Shown one piece after another: positions 1-8,063 of a stretch of DNA of 64,000 nucleotides. The stretch lies in contig CANMZT010000011.1 of the NCBI GenBank assembly GCA_947502405.1, forward strand, positions 1 through 64,000, written 5' to 3'. The stretch is from an uncultured Algibacter sp. GTDB taxonomy: Bacteria > Bacteroidota > Bacteroidia > Flavobacteriales > Flavobacteriaceae. Position 1 is the stretch's first letter. Each line of letters opens with the position of its first letter. Position numbers and translations under genes: made by a program. Below the pieces are notes generated by a model. It saw only the letters and a program-made list of their open reading frames with translations, made no database searches and had not been told where the DNA came from.

Positions 1-36
1 TCCCCATATGTGGATACCATGAAGTTTGCTGCTTAA
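1..36 (+). CDS. 3' end of a truncated gene (unidentified)
   Basis: Reading frame 1 is open from the window edge and encodes SPYVDTMKFAA before a TAA at 34-36. Eleven residues are too few to name a family. The alternative is that this is non-coding sequence, so the call rests only on an open frame at the edge followed by a spacer. Confidence 0.25.
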   Translation, partial: SPYVDTMKFAA

Positions 37-94
37 AAAAAATTAAATTTTATTTGGTTTAATCATAGAATACGCGCCACTCTTGCTCTAAAAC

Positions 95-160
95 CCTCTC
101 CGAACCCTTCCAAGGAGAGGAACGCTTTCTCTTATGTTTTTACTTAGACCTGACAGGTCT
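95..160. repeat. Two short inverted repeats downstream of the pirin gene
   Basis: CCTCTCC (95-101) pairs with GGAGAGG (114-120), and AGACCTG (146-152) pairs with CAGGTCT (154-160) around one central base. Both sit between the end of the partial plus-strand gene and the stop of the minus-strand pirin gene. They resemble short dispersed palindromes common between flavobacterial genes and may help end transcription, although neither is followed by a strong T-run. Confidence 0.45.
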
Positions 161-174
161 TTATCAAATTTCTA

Positions 175-1071
175 TTATGGCGCTAAAAACCCCATTTTAC
201 CCATTTGAAAATCACGCATCGCCTCCATAATTTCAGTTTGCGTATTCATCACATAAGGTCCGTAAGTTGTTACAGGTTCATTAAACGGTTCACCAGATAA
301 AAACAACAACTTACTTGCTGCATTACCTTCAATTGAAAACCCATCGCCATCTTGATGAAATTCAATTAACTGATTGTAATCTAACTTTAAAGTCTCTGTA
401 GCATTAACCGTAATAGCTCCTTTTAATAAATACAGGGTAGATTGATGCGATTTTGGTACTTTAATATCAAAATGTCCACCTTCCTCAACATCTATCATAA
501 AGGCATTTACAGGGGTTTGCGTTTGTATGCGTCCGTAAACACCATGTAATTCCCCAGCTATAATTTGAACGTTTACTTTTCCATCATCAGAGGTTATTAC
601 TCTAAAATCGTCATTGGCTACATGCTGGTAATTGGCTTCAATCATTTTCTTTTCAGCGGGCAAATTCAACCATAATTGAATACCTTCCAACACGCCGCCC
701 TTTTCTACAAAAGCTTTTGTTGGTGCTTCGGCATGAATAATGCCACGTCCGGCTGTAGTCCACTGCACATCGCCTGCACTTACTACACTTTCGTTGCCCA
801 AAGAGTCTCTGTGCAACTGCTCACCTTGAATTAAGAATGTAATAGGTTCAAAACCCCGATGCGGATGTGGCCCTAAATCAAACGGATTGTTTTGTTCCGA
901 AATGTCATAAGGTCCGTAATGATGCAATAATATAAACGGATCTATATTATCTATGGTTCTTGTGGGTATGGGTTGCCGTAATTGTATGGGGCCCATGTTA
1001 ACGAAATCGCTCCGCCCTACTGTTTTTATTGTATTTAGTTTCATAATGCTTTCTTTTGTAATAGTTTCCAT
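175..1071 (-). CDS. Pirin family protein (quercetinase-like cupin)
   Basis: Two-domain cupin of the pirin family, 298 residues from the first ATG. The metal ligands are visible as HPH (H69, H71) and HAE (H113, E115), with the spacing of human pirin. Bacterial pirins act on flavonoids or quinone-like compounds or bind partner proteins; the substrate here is unknown. The ATG at 1071 sits in the centre of a perfect 20-bp palindrome (1061-1080). The second Met (residue 10, position 1044) begins MKLNTIKTVGR, has an A-rich leader and leaves the palindrome upstream as an operator, so 1044 may be the true start. It is the last gene of a minus-strand unit with a MarR regulator, an FMN reductase and a DoxX-like protein, which suggests quinone or electrophile detoxification (inference). 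Confidence 0.9.
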   Translation of the reverse strand: METITKESIMKLNTIKTVGRSDFVNMGPIQLRQPIPTRTIDNIDPFILLHHYGPYDISEQNNPFDLGPHPHRGFEPITFLIQGEQLHRDSLGNESVVSAGDVQWTTAGRGIIHAEAPTKAFVEKGGVLEGIQLWLNLPAEKKMIEANYQHVANDDFRVITSDDGKVNVQIIAGELHGVYGRIQTQTPVNAFMIDVEEGGHFDIKVPKSHQSTLYLLKGAITVNATETLKLDYNQLIEFHQDGDGFSIEGNAASKLLFLSGEPFNEPVTTYGPYVMNTQTEIMEAMRDFQMGKMGFLAP

Positions 1072-1080
1072 GGAAACTAT
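1061..1080. promoter_or_regulatory. Perfect 20-bp palindrome, probable MarR operator
   Basis: The sequence atagtttccatggaaactat equals its own reverse complement. It lies between marR (ends 1095) and the likely pirin start (1044). A related inverted repeat with the same TTCC-NN-GGAA core lies at 2520-2537 upstream of the first gene of the unit. MarR dimers bind palindromes of about this size, so autoregulation by the adjacent MarR protein is the simplest reading (inference). Confidence 0.7.
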
Positions 1081-1094
1081 TAGTGTAAATTTTT

Positions 1095-1532
1095 TTATCT
1101 AATCTTATCTAGTAAATCACTTAAAGTACCTGCTTCTTCTTCGGATAAATTATTTAATGAGTCATCTTCTAAATTTGCTTCAATCTCTTTAAGTAAGTCT
1201 AGGCCAACTTCTGTTATTTTTATATGCACAACGCGTCTGTCTCCAGGACAAGGCAATCGTTGTATTAAACTTTTATCACAAAGTTTATCCATAAGCCTTG
1301 TAGCATTTGGAGCGCGTTCAATCATACGTGCTTTTATTTCCTGTACTTTAAGCGGCTCTCCTGCGCCTCTAAGAATTCTTAAAATATTAAACTGTTGCGG
1401 AGATAAGCCATAAGGTTTAAAAAACTCATTGTGGATACTATTTATCCAGTTAGCGGTGTAAATAATATTTAGCATCGCTTTTACTTTATTATTTACAAAC
1501 TTAGATTTTATGTCTTTTGAAATATCTCCCAT
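1095..1532 (-). CDS. MarR family transcriptional regulator
   Basis: 145-residue winged-helix regulator, the usual MarR length. The helix-turn-helix spans about residues 43-90 (LSPQQFNILRIL through ERAPNATRLMDKL), followed by the wing with the family DRR signature (PGDRRVVHIKIT, about 97-108). Two cysteines, C85 and C95, flank the recognition helix and wing and could allow redox or electrophile sensing as in some MarR proteins (inference). It sits between the FMN reductase and pirin genes, 34 bp after the former. Inverted repeats with a shared TTCCNNGGAA core lie in front of pirin and in front of doxX, as expected for an autoregulated unit. Confidence 0.93.
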   Translation of the reverse strand: MGDISKDIKSKFVNNKVKAMLNIIYTANWINSIHNEFFKPYGLSPQQFNILRILRGAGEPLKVQEIKARMIERAPNATRLMDKLCDKSLIQRLPCPGDRRVVHIKITEVGLDLLKEIEANLEDDSLNNLSEEEAGTLSDLLDKIR

Positions 1533-1566
1533 TTTTCAGTTTACAGTTTACAGTCGCAGTAAGCAG

Positions 1567-2097
1567 TTATAGTGCTGCCATAAACGTTTTTACTTTTGCT
1601 TTTAGTTGCTTATCCAGATCTTCGTTTGAAATTTTTCCTTCTGAAAAATTATCAAAAAACGATGGAAAACTAAAATCTGCAACTATATTTCCGCCCATAA
1701 AAGGAAAACGTCCTTTGGCGATTTCTAAAACCGTAGCGCCTCCTCTAGCTCCTGGCGAGGTTGCCATTAAAAGCATAGGTTTTTCGCTCCAGAGCTTACC
1801 GTCTATACGAGACATCCAGTCGAAAATATTTTTAAATACCGTAGCATAAGCACCATTATGTTCTGCAAGAGATAAAATGATACCATCTGATGATTTTATA
1901 TGCTCTAAAAAAGTTTTCGCATTATCTGGAATACCTTTTTCGTTTTCTAAATCGATACCATAAATAGGTAAATCAAAATCGTTTAAATCTAATATGTTTA
2001 CCGCTACATCTTCAACTAAGCTTGATGCATAAGTTGCTAACTCTTTATTTATTGAGGTTTTACTATTGCTACCTGCAAATGCTATTATGTTTTTCAT
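1567..2097 (-). CDS. NADPH-dependent FMN reductase family protein
   Basis: 176-residue flavodoxin-fold reductase. Near the N-terminus the phosphate-binding loop reads AFAGSNSKTSIN (family GSxxxxSxN); the central flavin loop is SLAEHNGAYATVFKNIFDW (about residues 77-95), corresponding to the usual PEYNGSxPxxLKNxxDW; a third loop, TSPGARGG, follows at about 113-120. Such enzymes reduce FMN, quinones or azo compounds with NAD(P)H. The glutamate-histidine in place of proline-glutamate-tyrosine in the flavin loop is slightly atypical. It lies 21 bp after the DoxX-like gene and before marR, so it is probably controlled by that regulator. Confidence 0.9.
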   Translation of the reverse strand: MKNIIAFAGSNSKTSINKELATYASSLVEDVAVNILDLNDFDLPIYGIDLENEKGIPDNAKTFLEHIKSSDGIILSLAEHNGAYATVFKNIFDWMSRIDGKLWSEKPMLLMATSPGARGGATVLEIAKGRFPFMGGNIVADFSFPSFFDNFSEGKISNEDLDKQLKAKVKTFMAAL

Positions 2098-2118
2098 TTC
2101 AATTCTTGTTTTTTTAAA

Positions 2119-2475
2119 CTACTTATTTATTCTTTTGTAAAATATATACGAAACAGCCAATGCTATTAACGCTACTACCGCTGTACCTTGTTGCCCATCG
2201 CCTATCATGTAATGCGCAAAAAATGCTAATACAAATGCGTAAAAGAACCCTGCATACGCCCATTCTTTTAAGGTTTTATACCCAGGTATCCACAAAGCTA
2301 CTAAACCTAATAGTTTTATAATAGCATACGGGTAGATTATATAGGTTGGATACCCAAAACTCTCAAATGCGCCTTTTATCATATCATGTTGAAAAAAGTA
2401 CATGCTGACTGAAAATAGCATTACAGCTGTTAATAAGGCTGTTGCTATATAATAGATGATTTTATTTGTTTTCAT
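2119..2475 (-). CDS. DoxX-like family membrane protein
   Basis: 118 residues with four predicted membrane helices (about 7-26, 43-62, 72-89, 96-113), the size and layout of DoxX-like proteins. The loop GYPTYIIYPYAIIKLLGLVALW matches the family pattern in which a proline/tyrosine-rich loop precedes helix 2. Members often accompany quinone-reductive enzymes, and a DoxX protein (MhqP) belongs to the Bacillus quinone-resistance regulon. It is the first gene of the minus-strand unit; its promoter at 2499-2529 is overlapped by an inverted repeat. Confidence 0.85.
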   Translation of the reverse strand: MKTNKIIYYIATALLTAVMLFSVSMYFFQHDMIKGAFESFGYPTYIIYPYAIIKLLGLVALWIPGYKTLKEWAYAGFFYAFVLAFFAHYMIGDGQQGTAVVALIALAVSYIFYKRINK

Positions 2476-2498
2476 GGTGATTGTTTTTAATTAGATGA

Positions 2499-2537
2499 CA
2501 AAACTACGTAAAATAAATTTATATTCCAAGGAATATA
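2499..2537 (-). promoter_or_regulatory. Promoter with overlapping operator upstream of doxX
   Basis: On the minus strand TAGTTTTG (2499-2506) matches the Bacteroidota -7 box TAnnTTTG. A TTG lies 20 bp further upstream (2527-2529) at the -33 position. The -33 box falls in the centre of the inverted repeat TATATTCC-AA-GGAATATA (2520-2537), whose TTCC/GGAA core matches the palindrome in front of pirin. A repressor bound there would block the promoter. Confidence 0.65.
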
Positions 2538-2644
2538 TTTCCATGTAATTTATTTTTATGATTTTATTAAGATTTTGTAGGTTTTTAAACTACTTTACAG
2601 AAGGTAACTGTGTAAGGTTTGAGCTAATAGATTGCGGATTAGCT

Positions 2645-2737
2645 CGCGTTAGGGATTGAGGGATTTGTTGAAGCTCCCGACGCAGGAGGAGCGACTCCCG
2701 AAAGCCCGACCCGACCAAAGGAGGTTAACGCCCAAAT
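2645..2737 (+). repeat. Dispersed repeat family A, copy 1 (short form)
   Basis: GC-richer block in an AT-rich gap. It begins GCGTTAGGGATTG, contains AAAGCCCGACC (2701-2711) and ends AACGCCCAAA (2727-2736). The same ordered blocks occur at 22091-22207, 56154-56305 and, inverted, at 19092-19261. This copy lacks the central AGATTNCCACGTCG module of the long copies. The rest of the 2476-2816 gap holds only the doxX promoter and the carboxylase promoter. Confidence 0.75.
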
Positions 2738-2767
2738 TAATATTATGCTTTTTACAAATTATTCGCT

Positions 2768-2797
2768 TTTGGGAGCAAAAATGGTTTTGTAACTTCG
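2768..2797 (+). promoter_or_regulatory. Bacteroidota-type promoter for the acyl-CoA carboxylase gene
   Basis: TTTG at 2768-2771, then an 18-bp spacer, then TAACTTCG at 2790-2797 (consensus TAnnTTTG, one mismatch). The start codon is at 2817, giving a leader of about 10-15 nt. Confidence 0.6.
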
Positions 2798-2816
2798 TGT
2801 ACAAATTAATAGACCT

Positions 2817-4460
2817 ATGGACATTAACTTCAATAAAAATGAAGATCATAATAAATTACTGGTTTCTGAACTGAACAAACGACTTGCAAAAGTGAGTCTT
2901 GGTGGCGGAAAGAAACGTATTGAAAAGCTGCACAGTAAGGGCAAACTTACTGCGAGAGAGCGGATTGATTATTTGTTGGACGCTAAGGCTAAGTCTATTG
3001 AAATTGGTGCTTTTGCGGGGGAAGATATGTATGCGGAACATGGTGGTTGCCCTTCGGGTGGTGTGGTTGTAAAGATTGGGTATATTAAAGGGAAACAGTG
3101 TATTGTGGTGGCTAACGATGCTACGGTTAAGGCTGGGGCGTGGTTTCCTATTACTGGGAAAAAGAATTTGCGTGCGCAAGAAATTGCTATGGAGAATCGA
3201 TTGCCTATTATTTATTTAGTGGATTCGGCTGGGGTGTATTTGCCTATGCAGGATGAAATTTTTCCTGACAAAGAGCATTTTGGGCGGATTTTTAGGAATA
3301 ATGCTAAAATGAGCAGCATGGGTATTACGCAAGTTGCGGCTGTTATGGGTAGTTGTGTTGCGGGTGGTGCCTACCTCCCTATTATGAGTGATGAGGCGTT
3401 GATCGTGGATAAAACGGGAAGTATATTTCTTGCGGGTAGCTATTTAGTGAAGGCTGCTATTGGCGAAAGTATTGATAACGAAACTCTGGGTGGCGCGACG
3501 ACACACTGCGAAATCTCGGGCGTTACGGATTATAAAGCGAAAGATGACAAGGATGCTTTAGATAAAATTAAAAACATTGTTGATAAAATTGGCGACTACG
3601 ATAAAGCTGGTTTTAACCGTATAGATGCTAAAAAGCCTAATGAAAATCCTGAAGATATTTTTGGAATTGTGCCTAAAAGTCGTGCGGACCAATATGATAT
3701 GTTTGAAATCATTAAGCGTTTGGTTGATAATTCGGAATACGAGGAATATAAAGCGGGTTATGGGCAAACCATTATTACATGCTACGCGCGTGTTGATGGT
3801 TGGGCAGTTGGTATTGTTGCAAACCAGAGACAAATTGTGAAAACTACAGGCTCTAAAACTAAACCTACCGAAATGCAATTTGGTGGTGTGATATATAATG
3901 ATAGCGCCGATAAGGCTACGCGGTTTATTGCGAATTGTAACCAGAAGAAAATTCCGTTGGTGTTTTTACAGGATGTTACTGGTTTTATGGTAGGCAGTAA
4001 AAGTGAACATTCGGGCATTATAAAGGATGGTGCTAAAATGGTAAATGCGGTTAGTAATTCGGTTGTACCAAAATTCACGGTTATTATCGGGAATAGTTAT
4101 GGCGCTGGCAATTATGCCATGTGTGGTAAGGCTTATGATCCACGATTGATTTTTGCATGGCCTAGTGCAGAACTTGCTGTTATGAGTGGAAACTCTGCTG
4201 CTAAAGTGTTACTACAGATTGAAAAGGCTTCTCTTGAAAAACAAGGTGAAAAAATTACTCCTGAAAAGGAAGAGGAATTATTTAACAATATTAAAGACCG
4301 TTATGATAACCAAGTTTCGCCCTACTACGCTGCTGCTAGAATTTGGACGGATGCAGTTATCAATCCGCTAGATACTAGAACTTGGATTAGTATGGGTATT
4401 GAGGCTGCAAATCATGCGCCTATTGAAAAACCTTTTAATTTGGGGGTTTTGCAGGTTTAA
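2817..4460 (+). CDS. Acyl-CoA carboxylase, carboxyltransferase (beta) subunit
   Basis: 547-residue biotin-dependent carboxyltransferase with two crotonase-fold halves. The N-half has GGCPSGGVVVKIG, NDATVKAGAW and the oxyanion segment GSCVAGGAYLPIMSDE; the C-half has QDVTGFMVG, IGNSYGAGNYAMCGKAYDPR and the AVMSGN loop. The segment around IYLVDSAGVYLPMQDEIFPD closely resembles the methylcrotonoyl-CoA carboxylase beta subunit, so leucine degradation is more likely than propionyl-CoA carboxylation, but the acyl chain cannot be fixed by eye. The biotin-carrying alpha subunit is not in the window. The gene is a single transcript from its own promoter, and its stop overlaps the stop of the convergent gene through a shared TTAA (4457-4460). 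Confidence 0.93.
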   Translation: MDINFNKNEDHNKLLVSELNKRLAKVSLGGGKKRIEKLHSKGKLTARERIDYLLDAKAKSIEIGAFAGEDMYAEHGGCPSGGVVVKIGYIKGKQCIVVANDATVKAGAWFPITGKKNLRAQEIAMENRLPIIYLVDSAGVYLPMQDEIFPDKEHFGRIFRNNAKMSSMGITQVAAVMGSCVAGGAYLPIMSDEALIVDKTGSIFLAGSYLVKAAIGESIDNETLGGATTHCEISGVTDYKAKDDKDALDKIKNIVDKIGDYDKAGFNRIDAKKPNENPEDIFGIVPKSRADQYDMFEIIKRLVDNSEYEEYKAGYGQTIITCYARVDGWAVGIVANQRQIVKTTGSKTKPTEMQFGGVIYNDSADKATRFIANCNQKKIPLVFLQDVTGFMVGSKSEHSGIIKDGAKMVNAVSNSVVPKFTVIIGNSYGAGNYAMCGKAYDPRLIFAWPSAELAVMSGNSAAKVLLQIEKASLEKQGEKITPEKEEELFNNIKDRYDNQVSPYYAAARIWTDAVINPLDTRTWISMGIEAANHAPIEKPFNLGVLQV

Positions 4461-5053
4461 TCTTTTAATACTGAAATAATTTCTGGTAAAAGTGCTATAG
4501 CCTTTAGAACTACAGCATTATTTTTCTTTTTCTTGGTTTGCTGATTTGATTTAACCATGTGATCAGCACTTACAGAATTTGGAACTCTGATCATTACCAC
4601 TCTATTTATACTTTCATAGTCAAAGTTTTTATCGGCATATTCATAAGCAAAAGCGATACCTTCCTCTTGAAACTCTTTTATACTCGACTTAAAATTATCT
4701 ATAGTGTACATGATTTTTTTGGTCTTTATTATAGAGCTTTTTTCTAAAGCTACTCCGTTTAATCCTGAATACCCTAATATTGAAATGGAATTTTCCTCAG
4801 AGAGACGCTTAGACATTAAACTAAAAGCTTGCTGTAATACTACTTTATCCTCAACAGAGAAGCCATTTTGAGAAGCTTGAATCAAAAAGAATAGATTGTA
4901 AATATCATCCCCATCTCGTTCATAATGCTCCACTAAATAAGATATGAAATTTTCAATGTCTATAGAGTGTGTTTCAATATTCTTTTCTTGAGCAAAACTA
5001 AGATTGAAATGGAATAACGCAAATACTAGTGTGGTTTTTAAAATAGTTTTCAT
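4457..5053 (-). CDS. Secreted VWA-like protein with a degenerate metal site
   Basis: 198 residues with a clear signal peptide (about 1-21, cut after SFA). I see a resemblance to the VWA domain of YfbK/TerY-like proteins: an LFFLIQAS strand, then a helix, then RLSEENSISILGYSGLNGVAL, which parallels the usual LRPxDRVSIVxYAGxAGxxL, and later EEGIAFAYEYADKNF..INRVVMI, which parallels GIxLAYxxAxxNFxxxxxNRVILxTDGD. The metal-binding DxSxS is replaced by QASQN and the second TDGD by VPNSVS, so the classical MIDAS metal site looks lost. Function is unknown; ligand binding without metal, or a decayed domain, are options. The C-terminus is lysine-rich and then hydrophobic. A TAGTTTTA box lies 26-33 bp upstream of the start. 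Confidence 0.7.
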   Translation of the reverse strand: MKTILKTTLVFALFHFNLSFAQEKNIETHSIDIENFISYLVEHYERDGDDIYNLFFLIQASQNGFSVEDKVVLQQAFSLMSKRLSEENSISILGYSGLNGVALEKSSIIKTKKIMYTIDNFKSSIKEFQEEGIAFAYEYADKNFDYESINRVVMIRVPNSVSADHMVKSNQQTKKKKNNAVVLKAIALLPEIISVLKD

Positions 5054-5149
5054 AATATTGGTTTTAAGTGGTTTAGTATAAAACTACAGCCAACCTACAT
5101 TTCTAAAAACCAATAATGAGTGAAGTACAATTTTGATTGAGTAAACATG

Positions 5150-5173
5150 AAAAAGGCTTCTCAATGAGAAACC
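5150..5173 (-). terminator. Rho-independent terminator of sppA
   Basis: On the minus strand GGTTTCTC (5173-5166) pairs with GAGAAGCC (5162-5155) around a 3-base loop, followed directly by five T residues. It starts 20 bp after the sppA stop. Confidence 0.85.
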
Positions 5174-5193
5174 TTCATAGTTAATCAATAATC

Positions 5194-6957
5194 CTATTTT
5201 ATCTCTGTGTTAAAAGGGAACAGCAATTGAACCCCCTTTTTTTGACTCATTGCTTTTATTTCCTTTAAAATCTTATAATTTTCTTCTCCTAATTCTTCCT
5301 TAAGAATAGTTTCCTTTGTTTTAACTAAGCCAAAATCTTGAAGCATTTTATCCAAATCTTTTTCAAAAACAGGAAACTCGCGTATGGAATATTCATTGAT
5401 ATTAGCAGCTTCAGCAGCATATTTAAGCGCTATATCCAAACCACCTAATTCATCAACTAAACCAATTTTTAAAGCATCAGAACCTGTCCAAACTCTTCCC
5501 TGCGCTATTTTTTCAACATCTTCTCTAGTCATATTTCTTCCTTGCGATACACGAGTTAAAAATAAATCATAAATATCTAAAACGCCTTCTTTAATATATT
5601 CTCGTTGTTTATCATTCAAAGGCTCAAAAAAACTGTAAGTGACAGCATTTTGATTCGTAGTAACTTGTTCTGCATTTATACCAATATTTTCTGCGAACTC
5701 CTTTCCATTTGGTAGCATACCAAACACACCAATACTTCCTGTTATAGTTGTAGGTTCAGCAATGATTTTATATGCACTTGAAGCGATATAATAACCGCCA
5801 GAAGCTGCCAAGTCTCCCATAGATACAATTACAGGTTTTACTTTTTTAGTTAAATCTATTTCACGCCAAATCAGCTCGCTTGCCAAAGCACTTCCTCCAG
5901 GTGAATTTATTCTTAATACAATAGCCTTTACACGATCATCATTTCTGGCTTTTCTTAAAGATTTATTCATAGCGCCTTGACCAACAACGCCCACTTCGCC
6001 TTCACCATAAATGATATTACCCTCAGCATATATAACAGCAATTCTATTTTTATTATAACCGGAACCAACTTTATTTGCAGCATATTGTGCATAATCTGCA
6101 ATATTTACTGAATTTAAATCTTTTTTAGAATCAACATTCATAGCGAACTTCATTGCACTAACATATTCATCATGGTAAGCCAATTTATCTACTAAATGAG
6201 ATGATTTGGCTAATTCAGGATTTCTAGCCAATAAACTATCTGCTATTACATTCAATCTTTCAACCGAAATATTTCTACTATCAGAAATATCGTTTTTAAT
6301 TTCATCCCAAAGTGAATTCAAATACACAGAGATCTGTTCTCTGTTATTATCGCTCATTTCATTTTCTAAATAAGGTTCAACAGCACTTTTATATTTTCCT
6401 AATCTAATAACTTCCATTTTTAAACCAGATTTCTCTTGAAAATCTTTAAAATATAAACGCTCTGTGTATAGCCCTTTAAACTCCATTACCCCTACTGGGT
6501 TTAAATAAATAGTATCTGCTACCGAGCTTAAATAGTAATCTTTTTGAGAATATATATCGCCATAGGAAACAATAAACTTACCAGATTCTTTAAACTTCAA
6601 TAAAGCTCTTCTGAGTGCTTTTGTTTGAGATATTCCAGCATTTATAAAGTTATTATCGATTGAAATACCTTTTATTTTATAATCTACAGCAGCATAATTT
6701 ATGGCATCTATTATATTGAATAATCCATTTTTGTCATCTTCATTTAGAAAAGGATACTCTTTAAATTCAGTTTTACCAGCATAATCCCTAATTGGAAAAT
6801 CTAAACTAAATTCTAGAACCGAATTGGGTCTTACATTAACTAAATCATCTTGATCTGGCCCCAAAAGTGCACCAAGTATAATTAATCCGAATAGACAAAT
6901 AAATAAGAATACAAAAATTCCTGTTACCGTTGAGAGTACACGTTTTATAAAACTCAT
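5194..6957 (-). CDS. sppA: Signal peptide peptidase SppA (67K type)
   Basis: 587-residue membrane-bound serine protease with two ClpP/crotonase-like halves, the long SppA form. One N-terminal membrane helix (about 10-32) anchors it. The catalytic lysine is K190 in RLGKYKSAVEPYLENE and the nucleophile is S386 in MGDLAASGGYYIA, the Ser-Lys dyad split between the halves as in Escherichia coli SppA. RINSPGGSALASE (about 349-361) is the oxyanion region. It digests leftover signal peptides in the membrane. It is the last gene of the minus-strand run after menE, 27 bp away, and ends in a strong terminator. Confidence 0.96.
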   Translation of the reverse strand: MSFIKRVLSTVTGIFVFLFICLFGLIILGALLGPDQDDLVNVRPNSVLEFSLDFPIRDYAGKTEFKEYPFLNEDDKNGLFNIIDAINYAAVDYKIKGISIDNNFINAGISQTKALRRALLKFKESGKFIVSYGDIYSQKDYYLSSVADTIYLNPVGVMEFKGLYTERLYFKDFQEKSGLKMEVIRLGKYKSAVEPYLENEMSDNNREQISVYLNSLWDEIKNDISDSRNISVERLNVIADSLLARNPELAKSSHLVDKLAYHDEYVSAMKFAMNVDSKKDLNSVNIADYAQYAANKVGSGYNKNRIAVIYAEGNIIYGEGEVGVVGQGAMNKSLRKARNDDRVKAIVLRINSPGGSALASELIWREIDLTKKVKPVIVSMGDLAASGGYYIASSAYKIIAEPTTITGSIGVFGMLPNGKEFAENIGINAEQVTTNQNAVTYSFFEPLNDKQREYIKEGVLDIYDLFLTRVSQGRNMTREDVEKIAQGRVWTGSDALKIGLVDELGGLDIALKYAAEAANINEYSIREFPVFEKDLDKMLQDFGLVKTKETILKEELGEENYKILKEIKAMSQKKGVQLLFPFNTEIK

Positions 6958-6984
6958 AGTATTTTTAATCTGTATTGAAAGAAA

Positions 6985-8058
6985 TTAGTCAATTTTTAAA
7001 GCTTCCAACGTTTTTTTTCGATGAATTTTTCCTGATTTTGTTTCTTTAAATTTTGGTGTAGTATAAATTTCTTTTGGTTTTTCATATTTGCCCAAACCAT
7101 CAAAAATAGACTCGTCTATGTTATTACTTTTGCTCTCTATAACCAAAATTAACTTTTCTCCTAAAGTATCGTCAGGTCTTGAAGCTAAAAAGAATTCTCC
7201 ATAAATTTTATCTTGAAGTTTGCTTTCAATTTGCTCAGGAAATAATTTAATACCTCCAGAGTTAACAACATTATCATAACGACCTAACCATTCAAAACTT
7301 GAATCAGAAATAATGTTTACAATATCATTTGTTACAATTTTATCTGCTACCAAATTAGGTGCATCAATAACCAAACAACCTCTTTCATCTTGAGAAACTG
7401 CAATATCAGGAAGAGTCGTGAAATATGTTTCGCCTTCTTTATCTTTAAAATTATTTAGCTTTTTAATAGCAATATGAGATACTGTTTCTGTCATCCCATA
7501 GGTTTCATAAACATGAGGTTTTTTATCTTTTATTAAATCTACAATAGACTTTGAAACCCTGCCACCTCCTACAATAACAGTTTTAATATTCTTGAGGTAC
7601 TTAGCAAAGAATTTGAGTTGCATTGGTGTGAAAGCACAAAATTCATAATCTTTTTCATAATCGATTAGAGGCTGAACTGCAGGTTCTACCATATCTAATT
7701 CTAAACCTAAAATTATAGCTCTAACAATCATCATTTTACCAGCAATAAAATTTGAAGGCAAACAATGTAATATTTTACTACCTGGCTTTAAATTAAAAAA
7801 ATCTCCTGTTGCTATAGCAGAGTTTACCATAGCTTGCTTTTTAATTTTTATTTTTTTTGGTTTTCCTGTAGAACCTGACGTTTTAACAACAACATAATCT
7901 TTTGCATCTAACCAGTCTAAAAGAAAATTACCAAGTTCTTGCTGATAAGGCAAGCCTTCTTTTACATAACTATAAGCAATTTCCATAAGGTCATCATACT
8001 TATACTTTAAACCATCGAGTTTAAATCTACGGTGAACGTTTTTATAATTTGGTGCCAT
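6985..8058 (-). CDS. menE: o-Succinylbenzoate-CoA ligase (MenE)
   Basis: 357-residue member of the AMP-forming acyl-CoA synthetase family, shorter than most because Bacteroidota MenE lacks much of the N-domain. Motifs in order: P-loop VKTSGSTGKPKK (about 58-69), adenylate motif YETYGMTET, GRYDNVVNSGGIKLFPEQIE, and the terminal catalytic lysine motif KSGKIHRK. It activates o-succinylbenzoate with CoA for menaquinone synthesis. The MenE call rests on the short length and on menB, menA and menC lying upstream on the same strand. It starts 5 bp after the CPBP gene, so the two are co-transcribed. Confidence 0.93.
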   Translation of the reverse strand: MAPNYKNVHRRFKLDGLKYKYDDLMEIAYSYVKEGLPYQQELGNFLLDWLDAKDYVVVKTSGSTGKPKKIKIKKQAMVNSAIATGDFFNLKPGSKILHCLPSNFIAGKMMIVRAIILGLELDMVEPAVQPLIDYEKDYEFCAFTPMQLKFFAKYLKNIKTVIVGGGRVSKSIVDLIKDKKPHVYETYGMTETVSHIAIKKLNNFKDKEGETYFTTLPDIAVSQDERGCLVIDAPNLVADKIVTNDIVNIISDSSFEWLGRYDNVVNSGGIKLFPEQIESKLQDKIYGEFFLASRPDDTLGEKLILVIESKSNNIDESIFDGLGKYEKPKEIYTTPKFKETKSGKIHRKKTLEALKID

Positions 8059-8063
8059 AATAA

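Noticed and set aside
1517-1849. Plus-strand 110-codon ORF opposite the FMN reductase
   Set aside because: It is antisense to a gene with clear family motifs, has no recognisable domain and begins inside the spacer.
2649-2874. Short ORFs on both strands at 2649-2874
   Set aside because: They are built from the family A repeat and the carboxylase promoter, and have no start context or domain.
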